A DNA stretch of 64,000 nucleotides from Erysipelotrichaceae bacterium. GTDB taxonomy: Bacteria; Bacillota_I; Bacilli_A; Erysipelotrichales; Erysipelotrichaceae. The notes beneath the pieces are model-generated. The model was not told where the DNA came from. It did no database searches and saw nothing but the letters and a program-made list of their open reading frames with translations. The position numbers were made by a program, and so were the translations under genes. Within the stretch, counting starts at the first letter, position 1, and each line of letters begins with the position of its first letter. The stretch lies in assembly GCA_017431825.1 (NCBI GenBank), contig JAFRKI010000016.1:1-64000 (forward strand), in the 5' to 3' direction. Shown here piece after piece: positions 1 through 7,916 of this stretch.

Positions 1-1
1 G

Positions 2-892
2 GAAAGCCTCTTCAGATTCAGCGGTACGGCCAGCGCCACAAGGACAAGCGCCGGCACCACCTACATGGGTCTTAATGCATCGCAGTTCCGTAACCTTGAC
101 AGCAACTTCAGCGTTACCTTTGACGTGACTGACGGCTACATTACGATAAACAGGACCAATGAACCGACCCTCAGCGGGCTGGATGTTTATGACAACCTCA
201 TTTTAGACACGGATGAGTTTGCCCTGATATCCATTAAGATGATGCCTAACGGCATAGCGCCGGAAGGCGGAAAGGCGATAGCCAGAGTCTATGTAAAGAA
301 TGAAGACGGTATCTTTGAAGCGGATGATGAGTACCCGTTTGAATATGAAGGCGACGGAGACAACAGTGAAGTCGAAGTAGTCGTCGAACACCGCTTCCCT
401 GATGGCGGCGACTGGCTCCGCGAGAGAGGCAAACTGGTCATCGAATACACCTATCCTGACGGCAGTACCGGCACCTGGGAATCGGAAGAGTTCTATATGT
501 ACAGGGGAACCTTTGCGTATACGAACTGGGATTTCGGTGAGTACGGCATACTGCTTAACGGCAATAAGATCGAAGTCGATCTGATATTTGAACAGACTGT
601 GGAGTTCGACGACGGCGGAACGATGACCATTTCTCCGGATAATGTGGAGATCGTATCTGCAAACGTCTATACCTTGGTATATGACGGCACCGATTTCATG
701 GATGATATGTCCGTTGATAAAGACATGCCGGATACGGTAACTTTCTTAACGGATGATGAAGGGATTATGCATATGCATCTGACTTACGTTTTCGACATTA
801 ACGTCGATCCGGGTGCGCCGTATGAAATATGGTCGAACTTCAGTGCCGAATTCCATGACAAAGCTTCCGGATGGGATGCGGGCGTCTGGTAA
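2..892 (+). CDS. 3' part of an unrecognised acidic beta-rich protein
   Basis: The reading frame is open from base 2, so the gene begins before the window. An internal ATG at 65 has no ribosome site, and the residues before it (ESLFRFSGTASATR) look like ordinary coding sequence. The visible 296 residues are acidic, rich in Tyr, Thr and Gly, and alternate hydrophobic and polar residues as secreted immunoglobulin-like beta domains do. No C-terminal membrane helix, sorting signal or catalytic motif is visible; it ends GWDAGVW. It lies 42 bases before mscS. I do not recognise the family, and an extracellular location is only inferred from composition. Confidence 0.7.
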   Translation, partial: ESLFRFSGTASATRTSAGTTYMGLNASQFRNLDSNFSVTFDVTDGYITINRTNEPTLSGLDVYDNLILDTDEFALISIKMMPNGIAPEGGKAIARVYVKNEDGIFEADDEYPFEYEGDGDNSEVEVVVEHRFPDGGDWLRERGKLVIEYTYPDGSTGTWESEEFYMYRGTFAYTNWDFGEYGILLNGNKIEVDLIFEQTVEFDDGGTMTISPDNVEIVSANVYTLVYDGTDFMDDMSVDKDMPDTVTFLTDDEGIMHMHLTYVFDINVDPGAPYEIWSNFSAEFHDKASGWDAGVW

Positions 893-934
893 AGATAATT
901 TATAAACAGGTTTATTCAACAGGAGGGAATGAAT

Positions 935-1852
935 ATGAAACTTAAGAACATCGTGTTTACACTGATAGCAGTCATCCTGGCTGTACTGCTGTTCAATCCG
1001 GGCTTATTGCCTTTCTCACAGGAAACGAAATGGTCCATGAAGGAACTGATCACGGACAACTTCCTGCTGGAAGGCAGTGCCAAGATAACTCTGGCCCATG
1101 TCCTGACGCTGATACTGGCGTTATGTGTGGTATGGATCATTTATTCCATTCTTAAATTCATACTGCAGTTTCGGGCTTCAAAGAGCGCTCATGATCAGAC
1201 GGTAGCGACCCTGCTGACAGGACTTATCCGTTATCTGGCGGTCATCATCGCCTTTATCTGGGGACTGAGCATCCTTGGTGTCAATACCACGGCCGTTTTA
1301 GCCGGTGCCGGAATAATAGGACTGATCATCGGTTTCGGTGCCCAAAGCCTCATCGAAGACATCATCACCGGTCTCTTCATCATCTTTGAAGGACAGTATA
1401 AGATCGGTGACATCATCATCCTGGATGACTTCAGAGGAGTCGTCCGCAGTATCGGTGTACGTACCACGACCATCGAAGATGTCGGCGGCAATCTCAAGAT
1501 CGTCAACAACTCCGATATCCGTAACCTGCAGAACCGTTCCGCCAAGAAATCCGTTGCCGTCTGCAATGTGGCGGTAGCCTATGATACGGACTTAAGGAAA
1601 CTGGAAAAGGTCGTAAGCGAAGCTCTGCCTAAGATGTATAAAGGAAACGAAGACCTCTATCTTTCGGCTCCGAGATATCTGGGTGTTGAAGAGCTGGGAG
1701 ACAGCGGCATCAACGTCAAGTTCGTAGCTGACGTCAAGGAAGAGAAGATCTTCGATGCCCAGAGAAAGCTGAGAAGAGACGTCAAGATCCTCTTTGACGA
1801 AGCGGGCATAACCATTCCGTTCCCGCAGGTAGTGATCCATAACGGAAAATAA
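935..1852 (+). CDS. MscS-family small-conductance mechanosensitive channel
   Basis: A membrane channel that opens under membrane tension to release solutes during osmotic downshock. The 305-residue protein has three hydrophobic N-terminal segments, then the family's Gly/Ala-rich pore helix (TTAVLAGAGIIGLIIGFGAQ) followed by SLIEDIITGLFIIFEGQYKIGD, and then the soluble beta and mixed C-terminal vestibule. The start is placed at 935 because AGGAGGG at 921-927 is 7 bases away; the ATG at 929 would leave only one base. Length and architecture match compact MscS/YkuT-type channels. The next gene begins 5 bases after the stop, suggesting co-transcription. Confidence 0.93.
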   Translation: MKLKNIVFTLIAVILAVLLFNPGLLPFSQETKWSMKELITDNFLLEGSAKITLAHVLTLILALCVVWIIYSILKFILQFRASKSAHDQTVATLLTGLIRYLAVIIAFIWGLSILGVNTTAVLAGAGIIGLIIGFGAQSLIEDIITGLFIIFEGQYKIGDIIILDDFRGVVRSIGVRTTTIEDVGGNLKIVNNSDIRNLQNRSAKKSVAVCNVAVAYDTDLRKLEKVVSEALPKMYKGNEDLYLSAPRYLGVEELGDSGINVKFVADVKEEKIFDAQRKLRRDVKILFDEAGITIPFPQVVIHNGK

Positions 1853-1857
1853 AGAAG

Positions 1858-2586
1858 ATGGGCATATTCAGTAAAGACGCAAAGATAAAGGTATTCAACG
1901 TCTGGTGGTGGTTTTATGTGGCCCTGACCGTACTTGTCCTGATCATCGTGACGGTTTACGGCAGGAGTCTCGAAGAAGCTTCCCGTTTTAAGCTGGTACT
2001 TATACTGAGCGTCATCGAACTGATCGTCTTGCGGCTTTACAAGCATTCCCTCAAACATATCCGAGACGATTACAATTACTTCAATGAACTGCCCTGCTAT
2101 CTGTGTAACCAGTCGACCATCATGTGCATCATCGCTGCACTCAATGCAGACAGGACCATCATGGCGTACTGCGTTGCGGTAGGGACTTTAGGTGCCCTGC
2201 TGGCCTTCCTGATGCCTGACAGCTATAACCGTGACCAGGCCGTCTTTTCCGCACAGGCTTACGGCTTTTACGGATATCACGGCCTGCTGATAGTTACCTG
2301 CTTCAGTTTCTATACACTGGGACTCTACCAGCCAAGGATCATCGACTGCATCTGGCCGGCTGTCTGGACCTTCATCCTGGCGGCCATCGCCCACATCATA
2401 AACGTGATTCTAAGAAAGACAGGTCTTAATGAAAGATCGAATTACGTCTTTACCTATTTCCCTGATAACGCCATCCTGCAGAAGCTCTATGACCGCTTTC
2501 CGGTAAAGCTTCTGTACATGTTGCCGATAGCACCGGTCTTTGCGTTATATTCGCTGATCTTATTCCTGATCCTGTCATTTATCTGA
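1858..2586 (+). CDS. YwaF/TIGR02206-like integral membrane protein
   Basis: A 242-residue polytopic membrane protein with about six hydrophobic segments. The motif ELPCYLCNQSTIMCIIAAL in a helix near residue 80 resembles the conserved L-x-L/C-C helix of the TIGR02206/YwaF family, and the short loops and aromatic C-terminus also fit. The function of this family is unknown. It follows mscS closely and precedes a small glycine-rich membrane protein, so the three may form one envelope-related transcript. A second member of the same family sits at 41954-42724. Confidence 0.7.
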   Translation: MGIFSKDAKIKVFNVWWWFYVALTVLVLIIVTVYGRSLEEASRFKLVLILSVIELIVLRLYKHSLKHIRDDYNYFNELPCYLCNQSTIMCIIAALNADRTIMAYCVAVGTLGALLAFLMPDSYNRDQAVFSAQAYGFYGYHGLLIVTCFSFYTLGLYQPRIIDCIWPAVWTFILAAIAHIINVILRKTGLNERSNYVFTYFPDNAILQKLYDRFPVKLLYMLPIAPVFALYSLILFLILSFI

Positions 2587-2608
2587 TAAGTGCTTACGGA
2601 GGTATTTT

Positions 2609-2788
2609 ATGAAAAAAGAAGTCTCAAACGGCATGACCATCGGCATGTGCATCGGTCTGGCTATCGGTACAGCCATCGGAGCCGCCACTCATAACGTAGG
2701 TTTATGGATGCCTTTAGGAATATCCATGGGCCTGTGTCTTGGACTGCTTTTCGGAGGCGGTGAGGACGATGAGGACGACAAGGAGTAA
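2609..2788 (+). CDS. Small glycine-zipper membrane protein (59 aa)
   Basis: A short gene with a good ribosome site (TACGGAGG at 2595-2602) 6 bases before its ATG. The 59-residue product has a short polar start (MKKEVSNG), two hydrophobic stretches full of Gly at i/i+4 spacing (GMCIGLAIGTAIGAA and GISMGLCLGLLFGGG) and a very acidic tail (EDDEDDKE). This fits a helical hairpin that packs or oligomerises in the membrane through glycine zippers. It lies 22 bases after the YwaF-like gene. Small glycine-zipper proteins of this kind are common but uncharacterised. Confidence 0.75.
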   Translation: MKKEVSNGMTIGMCIGLAIGTAIGAATHNVGLWMPLGISMGLCLGLLFGGGEDDEDDKE

Positions 2789-2816
2789 ATGACCCTTCAG
2801 CAGATAAAAAAAGCCA

Positions 2817-3335
2817 ATGATAAGAGAGGCTACCGTAGACGATGCTGAAAGACTGCTGGAAATTTACTCGTATTATGTTTTAAACACGGCCATCTCTTTT
2901 GAATGTGACGTTCCTTCTCTTGAAGAATTCAGGCAGCGGATAGAAAACACGGTGAAGAAGTATCCGTATCTGGTTCTGGAAAAAGACGGCATCATCAGAG
3001 GATATGCCTATGCCGGCACGTTCGTGAACAGAACTGCATATGACCGATCCTGTTCCTTAAGCATCTATCTTGATCATAATGAAAGAGGCCATGGTTATGG
3101 CCGTCTTCTTTATGAAGCGCTTGAGCAGGAATTTAAAAACAGAGGCTATCTGAATCTCTATGCCTTCATCGGCTCCCCGATAACGGAAGATGAGCATCTT
3201 ACCCGTAACAGCGAAGAGTTTCATCGGCATCTTGGTTTCACCAAAGCCGGTGAGTTCCATAAGTGCGGATACAAGTTCGGACGCTGGTATAACATGATCT
3301 GGATGGAAAAGATCATCGGTGAGCATACTGATTGA
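2817..3335 (+). CDS. GNAT acetyltransferase, phosphinothricin acetyltransferase-like
   Basis: A 172-residue single-domain N-acetyltransferase that transfers acetyl from acetyl-CoA to an amine. The opening MIREATVDDAERLLEIYSYY, the ISFE segment, the beta-4 SIYLDHNERGHGYGRLLYEAL with its pyrophosphate-binding R/Q-x-x-G-x-G/A-type loop, and the C-terminal HRHLGFTKAGEFHKCGYKFGRWY are typical of the Pat/Bar/YncA subgroup, whose members act on phosphinothricin or methionine derivatives. The real substrate here cannot be read from sequence. There is no clear ribosome site before the ATG. A terminator hairpin follows at 3354. Confidence 0.88.
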   Translation: MIREATVDDAERLLEIYSYYVLNTAISFECDVPSLEEFRQRIENTVKKYPYLVLEKDGIIRGYAYAGTFVNRTAYDRSCSLSIYLDHNERGHGYGRLLYEALEQEFKNRGYLNLYAFIGSPITEDEHLTRNSEEFHRHLGFTKAGEFHKCGYKFGRWYNMIWMEKIIGEHTD

Positions 3336-3353
3336 AATCATGAACAAAAGTGC

Positions 3354-3377
3354 AACAGGAGCTATCCTGTTTTCTTT
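3354..3377 (+). terminator. Rho-independent terminator after the acetyltransferase
   Basis: AACAGGA (3354-3360) pairs with TCCTGTT (3365-3371) around a GCTA loop and is followed by a T-rich run (TTTCTTT). It sits 19 bases after the acetyltransferase stop codon. Confidence 0.75.
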
Positions 3378-3413
3378 ATGGGCGTATTAATGCCTAAGAA
3401 AAAGTTCCGTATG

Positions 3414-3419
3414 TATAAT
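3414..3419 (+). promoter_or_regulatory. -10 box for the DUF2156-GNAT gene
   Basis: A perfect TATAAT, preceded by TG, lies just 5 bases before the first possible ATG (3425) and 11 before the second (3431). No good -35 match is visible. Transcription would begin around 3425-3427, so the mRNA would be leaderless or nearly so. Confidence 0.5.
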
Positions 3420-3424
3420 AAGAG

Positions 3425-4831
3425 ATGATCATGATATTCAGAAGATTCGATATCGAAAGCGCCAAAGAGATCAATGAACATCTTAAGGAATGTCCCTACT
3501 TAGGCAGTGACTATTCTTTGGGATATCTCTTCATGTGGCAGAAGGAACTGAACATCCGGTACGCCATTACCAGAGATACGCTGGTACTGCGCTTTGATCT
3601 GGACGATCAGGCGACCTTTTCCTTTCCTTACGGAAAGAACTGCCGGGAAGTGCTGGAGGAACTGATCGGCTATGTCCGGGAAAACGGAGAGCCGCTCAGG
3701 TTTTACGGAGTAAACGAGGAACTGCTCAAAGTCTTCCGGGACTGTCCGCACTTTCAGAACGTCAACATGTCCTATGACGACAGATGGAGCGATTACATCT
3801 ATGACTTCAAAGACGTCCTTACTTTTTCCGGCAAGAAATACAGCGGTCAGCGCAATCACATAAACAGGTACAGATCGCTATACGGCGAACCGAAAGCCGT
3901 CAGCCTGGAGGATGTCGATATAAACAAGGTGCTGGCGATGCTGGAGAAATATGAGACAGAGCACGGGGATTCCAATGCCCTGGAAAAGGAGGAATACAGA
4001 AGATCGATCGATCTGATAAAGAACTGCAGGGATCTGTTTCAGCACGGCGTAGCCCTTCTCAATGATAAAGAAGAAGTGATCGGCGTAGCGGTAGGAGAAA
4101 TCCTTCACGATACCCTGCTGATCCATGTGGAAAAGGCACTCAAGGAATACCGGGGCATCTATCCGGCTCTTTATCAGTCCTTTGTCAGATATATCAATGA
4201 TAAAGTCGGTACGCTTTCCTATGTGAACCGGGAAGACGATTCGGGAGACGAAGGATTAAGGATATCCAAGAACCAGTATCAGCCGATCGGCAGGATCCAT
4301 AAATACGTCGTACAGATCAATTCGCCGATCAAGAAGGTCGACTGGCACGTCATCGAAGGCGAAAGGATCTGCCTGACCCGCTTCATGGACAGAGATGCCG
4401 GAACTTACTATGATCTCAATACCGACAGGGAAAACAACAGGTACTGGGGATATGATTATACGGAAGACCTGAACATCACCGAACTTCATGAACGCGTGTT
4501 CTACGACGATGCCGTCAGTGATATGACGCTCGGCTCCTCGATCAACTTTGCGGTAAGGGAAAAAGGAAAGGAAGACATGATCGGTGAAGTCATCCTCTGG
4601 CATTTCACTTATAATGAAGATGCGGAACTGGGCTGCAGGATCCTGAAGGAATACCAGGGCAAGGGCTACGGCAGGGAAGCTTTTGCGCTGGCCTATGAAT
4701 ATGCAAGCAAAGTACTGGGTCTTCATGTCTGGGCCAGATGCTACAAGGAAAACAGCCGGTCCAGACAGATGATAGAGACTTCCGGCATGAAGCTGTTTAA
4801 GGAAGACGGAACATTCTGCTATTTCAGATGA
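3425..4831 (+). CDS. Fusion of a DUF2156 domain and a GNAT acetyltransferase
   Basis: A 468-residue two-part enzyme. Residues 1-300 match the DUF2156 (phosphatidylglycerol lysyltransferase C-terminal-like) fold, itself a doubled GNAT: FRRFDIESAKEINEHLK, YLFMWQKELNI, the GKKYSGQRNHINRYRS motif typical of the family, and SYVNREDDSGDEGLRISKNQ. Residues 310-468 are a RimJ/RimL-like GNAT domain with the acetyl-CoA loop RILKEYQGKGYGREAF and the end NSRSRQMIETSGMKLF. The protein could move acyl or aminoacyl groups to a small molecule or peptide, but the substrate is unknown. Start 3425 is used; ATG 3431 is equally possible because the -10 box lies so close. It is followed at 23 bases by a PNPOx-fold gene. 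Confidence 0.82.
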   Translation: MIMIFRRFDIESAKEINEHLKECPYLGSDYSLGYLFMWQKELNIRYAITRDTLVLRFDLDDQATFSFPYGKNCREVLEELIGYVRENGEPLRFYGVNEELLKVFRDCPHFQNVNMSYDDRWSDYIYDFKDVLTFSGKKYSGQRNHINRYRSLYGEPKAVSLEDVDINKVLAMLEKYETEHGDSNALEKEEYRRSIDLIKNCRDLFQHGVALLNDKEEVIGVAVGEILHDTLLIHVEKALKEYRGIYPALYQSFVRYINDKVGTLSYVNREDDSGDEGLRISKNQYQPIGRIHKYVVQINSPIKKVDWHVIEGERICLTRFMDRDAGTYYDLNTDRENNRYWGYDYTEDLNITELHERVFYDDAVSDMTLGSSINFAVREKGKEDMIGEVILWHFTYNEDAELGCRILKEYQGKGYGREAFALAYEYASKVLGLHVWARCYKENSRSRQMIETSGMKLFKEDGTFCYFR

Positions 4832-4853
4832 TCCGCACAGATAAGGAAACGAT

Positions 4854-5336
4854 ATGACAAAAAATGAAATAATGGAACTTATCGACCGCTCGCTGTTTGC
4901 GACACTGGGCTACACCGATGAAGAAGGCAGAGTGAACATCCGCAGGGTCTTCTGTGTCTGGCATAAGGGACTGGGCAGCCATCTGATATCTACCAATACG
5001 GATTCCGCCCATATACGAAGCCTTATGAAAAACGATAAGGTCAGCCTGTATTTTTCCGATGACGTTTCCTTTGAAGGAGTCTGCCTCTACGGCAAGGCCG
5101 TCATTCACTTTGAAAGGGAATATAAGGAACTGCTGTGGAATGAAGGAGACGAAAAGTACTACCCGAAAGGCATAGACGATGAAGACTACTGTATTCTGGA
5201 AGTCGTGGCCGATGGTGGCAGATATTACCGTTATGACGGCAAAGGCGATCTGAGTAAAGATGACATAAAGACCTACGATAAAGACAGGGAATACGAGAAC
5301 GGATATCATAAGACACACTGCCGGCAGAAAGACTGA
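4854..5336 (+). CDS. Pyridoxamine 5'-phosphate oxidase-fold (FMN-binding) protein
   Basis: A 160-residue protein with the split-barrel flavin-binding fold. MTKNEIMELIDRSLFATLGYTDEEGRVNIRRVF is the standard first helix and strand pair, followed by the HLISTNTDSAHIRSL segment and KVSLYFSD. Members of this superfamily reduce flavin or oxidise diverse substrates, and this type is usually annotated only as a PNPOx-family protein. A ribosome site (AAGGAAA) precedes the ATG. It sits 22 bases downstream of the DUF2156-GNAT gene and is probably co-transcribed. Confidence 0.82.
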   Translation: MTKNEIMELIDRSLFATLGYTDEEGRVNIRRVFCVWHKGLGSHLISTNTDSAHIRSLMKNDKVSLYFSDDVSFEGVCLYGKAVIHFEREYKELLWNEGDEKYYPKGIDDEDYCILEVVADGGRYYRYDGKGDLSKDDIKTYDKDREYENGYHKTHCRQKD

Positions 5337-5399
5337 AAATGACTGCCGACAGTGTTTTCATATCTGGTAAAACAAATAGCGGATAACGGAGAAAAGATC

Positions 5400-5818
5400 A
5401 TGAAGAACAGATCTTTCAGATGTTTGTTTATGTGTATATTACTGCTGCTGAGTGCATGCAGTTCCGGAGGATCCACAACTCCTAAAGGCAACAAGAATCA
5501 GCCTGAAGGACTGTATATGCTGGCATACTTCTGTGATGAGAATGGCGGTTACGTACCGGAACTCAACGAGCAGACAGATTATGACGGCTATCCTTCTCCA
5601 AATGGAAAGCCCTGGTGACCAAGACCGTCGATGAAAACAGGATCGGCTTCTATGACCTGCAGTCCCGTTACGGCGCCTGGATGACCAGAACGCTTTCGAC
5701 GGCCCTGAATGAAAACGGACCGTTAGTCACCTACATCACCAGTGAAGGACAGGTATTCAACTGCTATACCTATTCACCGATGTTCATAAGACCGGCGATG
5801 TGGATAGCCGTAAAATAA
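5400..5818 (+). pseudogene. Frameshifted lipoprotein remnant with a DUF6273-like C-terminus
   Basis: From ATG 5400 a lipoprotein begins (MKNRSFRCLFMCILLLLSAC, lipobox LSAC with Cys20) but stops at 5618 after NGKPW. The next frame, open across 5612-5818, continues as a coherent sequence: SRYGAWMTRTLS, then SEGQVFNCYTYSPMFIRPAMWIAVK. The pair W-x-x-R-T/S and x-x-RPAMWI is the signature end of DUF6273-type domains (WWLRTP...VRPALWI). I read this as one gene broken by a small indel near 5612 and probably already shortened internally. Two translationally coupled small genes sharing GTGA at 5615 is the alternative, but a 67-residue protein without its own domain start is less likely. Confidence 0.5.
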
Positions 5819-5879
5819 AAAACATTTATTCATTTTCCCTTGAAAATGTCATAATAAAATTAACAGGAGGTTTATATTT

Positions 5880-6341
5880 ATGGAAACTGAAGTAATCAAT
5901 CTCGATAAAGCCAAGGAACTGCTGGACGGCGGACTTGATAAAGCCAAGGAACTGCTTAAGAGCAATGAAGACGTAAACAAGCTGATCGAAGAAGTACAGA
6001 CCAAGATCAAGGAAACTCCGCTTCTGGGTCAGGCTGTAGCTGATCTGCCGGTAATGGTAGAGATGGTCAAGAAATACATAACCAAGGAATACGATGTCGT
6101 ATCACCTAAGGTAGTTGCCACCATCGTCAGTGCTTTCCTTTATCTGGTAGCCAAGAAGGATCTGGTCAAGGACAGCATCCCTGTGATCGGTCTGCTCGAT
6201 GACATCGCCGTAGCCGTACTGGCCATGAACTTCATCGGACCTGAACTCAAGGCTTTCGTCAACTGGAAAGAGACCGGTATCAAGCCTGAAAAGACCGAAG
6301 AAGAAGCTATCGTCGACGCTATCGTGGATATTACCGAATAA
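5880..6341 (+). CDS. DUF1232 (YkvA-like) protein
   Basis: A 153-residue protein. Residues 1-60 form a charged helix with an imperfect repeat (DKAKELLDGGL/DKAKELLKSNE). Residues 70-120 carry the DUF1232 core: YDVVSPKVVATIVSAFLYLV, the family-defining KDLVKDSIPVIGLLDDIAV (compare D-L-I-P-D-x-I-P-x-I-G-x-x-D-D) and VLAMNF. The family is membrane-associated and its function is unknown. AGGAGG at 5865-5870 gives a strong ribosome site. A terminator follows 30 bases after the stop, so it is probably monocistronic. Confidence 0.85.
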   Translation: METEVINLDKAKELLDGGLDKAKELLKSNEDVNKLIEEVQTKIKETPLLGQAVADLPVMVEMVKKYITKEYDVVSPKVVATIVSAFLYLVAKKDLVKDSIPVIGLLDDIAVAVLAMNFIGPELKAFVNWKETGIKPEKTEEEAIVDAIVDITE

Positions 6342-6370
6342 GCGTAACTGTAAAGTTTAACTTTATCATA

Positions 6371-6393
6371 AACAGGACTGAGGTCCTGTTTTT
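6371..6393 (+). terminator. Rho-independent terminator after the DUF1232 gene
   Basis: AACAGGAC (6371-6378) and GTCCTGTT (6383-6390) form a perfect 8-bp stem with a TGAG loop, followed by T residues. The stem closely resembles the terminator at 3354. Confidence 0.85.
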
Positions 6394-6394
6394 G

Positions 6395-6400
6395 TATAAT
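6395..6400 (+). promoter_or_regulatory. -10 box for the nitroreductase operon
   Basis: TATAAT lies directly after the T-run of the preceding terminator. Transcription would start near 6407, giving a leader of only 12-18 bases before the ATGs at 6419 and 6425. No convincing -35 is visible because the terminator stem occupies that region. Confidence 0.45.
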
Positions 6401-6418
6401 GGAGACATAGATAAGAGA

Positions 6419-6967
6419 ATGACTATGAACGTACTTGAAGCCATAAACGCAAGACACAGCTACAGAGGAAGGTATAAAGATGTTCCCGTGCCCAGAGAAG
6501 ATCTCATCAGGATCATGGAAACCGGTCTTTCGGCGCCTTCCGGCTGCAATGAACAGACCGTCAGTCTGATAGCGGTCGATGATCCCGAAGTTCTCAGGAA
6601 GCTTCACAGCGTCATCGTTCCCCCTGTCGCAGAAACCGCTCCGGCAGCGATCTGCGTCCTCAGCCAAAGGATAAATGCCTATCGTGATAAGTGCTTTGCG
6701 GTGCAGGATTATTCGGCAGCTATCGAAAACATGCTGCTGGCAATAACGGAGCTCGGATATCAGAGCTGCTGGTACGAAGGGCACATCACCGATGACGACA
6801 GGATCTGCGACCGGATGGCAGAGATACTGAATGTTCCGGAAGGCTATGAACTGGTCTGCTTTCTTCCGGTAGGGGCAGCGGAAGATGATCCTGTTTCTCC
6901 TCAGAAGAAAGCCTTTGAAGAAAGAGCCTGGTTCAATTCCTTCCCTGAGCACCAAGGAGGACGATGA
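6419..6967 (+). CDS. Nitroreductase-family FMN oxidoreductase
   Basis: A 182-residue flavoenzyme of the nitroreductase superfamily, using NAD(P)H to reduce nitro groups, quinones or flavins. MNVLEAINARHSYRGRYKDVPVPREDL carries the conserved RxSxR phosphate-binding start, SAPSGCNEQ the A-P-S-x-x-N-x-Q flavin motif, and AIENMLLAITELGYQSCWYEG the central helix. The start is 6419 or 6425; earlier in-frame ATGs would begin inside the promoter. AAGGAGG at its 3' end serves the next gene, whose ATG follows the stop directly, so this begins an operon with two acetyltransferases and probably the nucleoside genes. Confidence 0.88.
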   Translation: MTMNVLEAINARHSYRGRYKDVPVPREDLIRIMETGLSAPSGCNEQTVSLIAVDDPEVLRKLHSVIVPPVAETAPAAICVLSQRINAYRDKCFAVQDYSAAIENMLLAITELGYQSCWYEGHITDDDRICDRMAEILNVPEGYELVCFLPVGAAEDDPVSPQKKAFEERAWFNSFPEHQGGR

Positions 6968-7420
6968 ATGGTAGCCGATCTCGTGATAAGAAAACTTGAT
7001 GAAGATGAAACAGAGACGGCACTGTCGCTGGTATGGAAGGTATTTCTGGAATACGAAGCTCCGGACTACAGCGAAGAAGGAGTCGACGAGTTTCATAAAA
7101 GCATCCATAACGAAGGCTTTATCGGAAGACTGAGCTTTTACGGAGCGTTCATATCCGATAAGCTTGTCGGAGTCATAGCCACCAGAAACGAAGGCAGTCA
7201 TATCGCCCTGTTCTTCGTGGAAGGTGAACATCAGGGAAAAGGCATCGGCAGGAAGCTGTTTGAAACGGTCCAGTCTTTGTGTCAGTCAGAAAGGATGACG
7301 GTCAATTCGTCTCCTTATGCCTCAGCCATATATCATAAACTGGGTTTCAAGGATACCGATACCGAACAGACGGTAAACGGACTGAGATTCATACCGATGG
7401 AACTGATAACGGAGAAATAG
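6968..7420 (+). CDS. GNAT acetyltransferase
   Basis: A 150-residue N-acetyltransferase. LVIRKLDEDETETALSLVWKVF opens the fold, FFVEGEHQGKGIGRKLFETV is motif A with the acetyl-CoA pyrophosphate loop (HQGKGIG), and SPYASAIYHKLGFKDTDTEQTVNGLRFIPME is the C-terminal alpha-4/beta-6 region. It starts directly after the nitroreductase stop, with AAGGAGG at 6954-6960. The substrate cannot be predicted. It resembles stand-alone YjaB/ElaA-like GNATs. Confidence 0.88.
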   Translation: MVADLVIRKLDEDETETALSLVWKVFLEYEAPDYSEEGVDEFHKSIHNEGFIGRLSFYGAFISDKLVGVIATRNEGSHIALFFVEGEHQGKGIGRKLFETVQSLCQSERMTVNSSPYASAIYHKLGFKDTDTEQTVNGLRFIPMELITEK

Positions 7421-7906
7421 ATGAAACAGATATTCGAATCGGAAAACATCAGCTTTGTGGAAATAACGGAAGAGCTTATCGACGACTATCTGATGATGGT
7501 CAACGACATCGAAAACGTCGGCAGGTACATCGGCGAAAGGACGGAACCGCTCACCATGGAGCAGGAAAGAGAATGGGTGCAGAAGAAGATCAGAGAGAAG
7601 GGACCTTATTTCTCCATGATCGAAAAGAAGTCAGGAGACTTCATCGGCAACATCGAATTCATGGATGTCCATGACGGTATCGGCGAGTTGGGCATTGCGA
7701 TCACTGCCGCCAAGCAGAACATGGGTTACGGCAAGGAAGCTATCAGGACTCTGGTGGATTACGGAAAGAACGTTCTGAAACTCAAGAGGATGTTCCTGAA
7801 GGCTTTTCCATACAATGCCAGAGCGCTGCACGTTTATAAGGAATGCGGATTCGTTGAATACGACCACAACGGAACAGACATCTTCATGGAGATACCGGAA
7901 CAGTAA
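7421..7906 (+). CDS. GNAT acetyltransferase, RimJ/RimL type
   Basis: A 161-residue acetyltransferase of the Acetyltransf_3 subgroup. FVEITEELIDDYLMMVNDIENV is the N-terminal helix pair, GELGIAITAAKQNMGYGKEAIRTLVDYG the acetyl-CoA loop, and AFPYNARALHVYKECGFVEY the diagnostic N-x-R/A-x-x-x-Y-x-x-x-G-F segment. RimJ/RimL relatives modify protein N-termini, antibiotics or polyamines; which applies here is unknown. It begins immediately after the previous GNAT stop codon, and the nucleoside phosphorylase starts 10 bases downstream. Confidence 0.88.
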   Translation: MKQIFESENISFVEITEELIDDYLMMVNDIENVGRYIGERTEPLTMEQEREWVQKKIREKGPYFSMIEKKSGDFIGNIEFMDVHDGIGELGIAITAAKQNMGYGKEAIRTLVDYGKNVLKLKRMFLKAFPYNARALHVYKECGFVEYDHNGTDIFMEIPEQ

Positions 7907-7916
7907 GGAGCACACT

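Noticed and set aside
6140..7231. Long minus-strand open frame of 363 codons
   Set aside because: It lies over the nitroreductase and acetyltransferase genes and has the composition of a reverse-frame shadow, with no recognisable motif.
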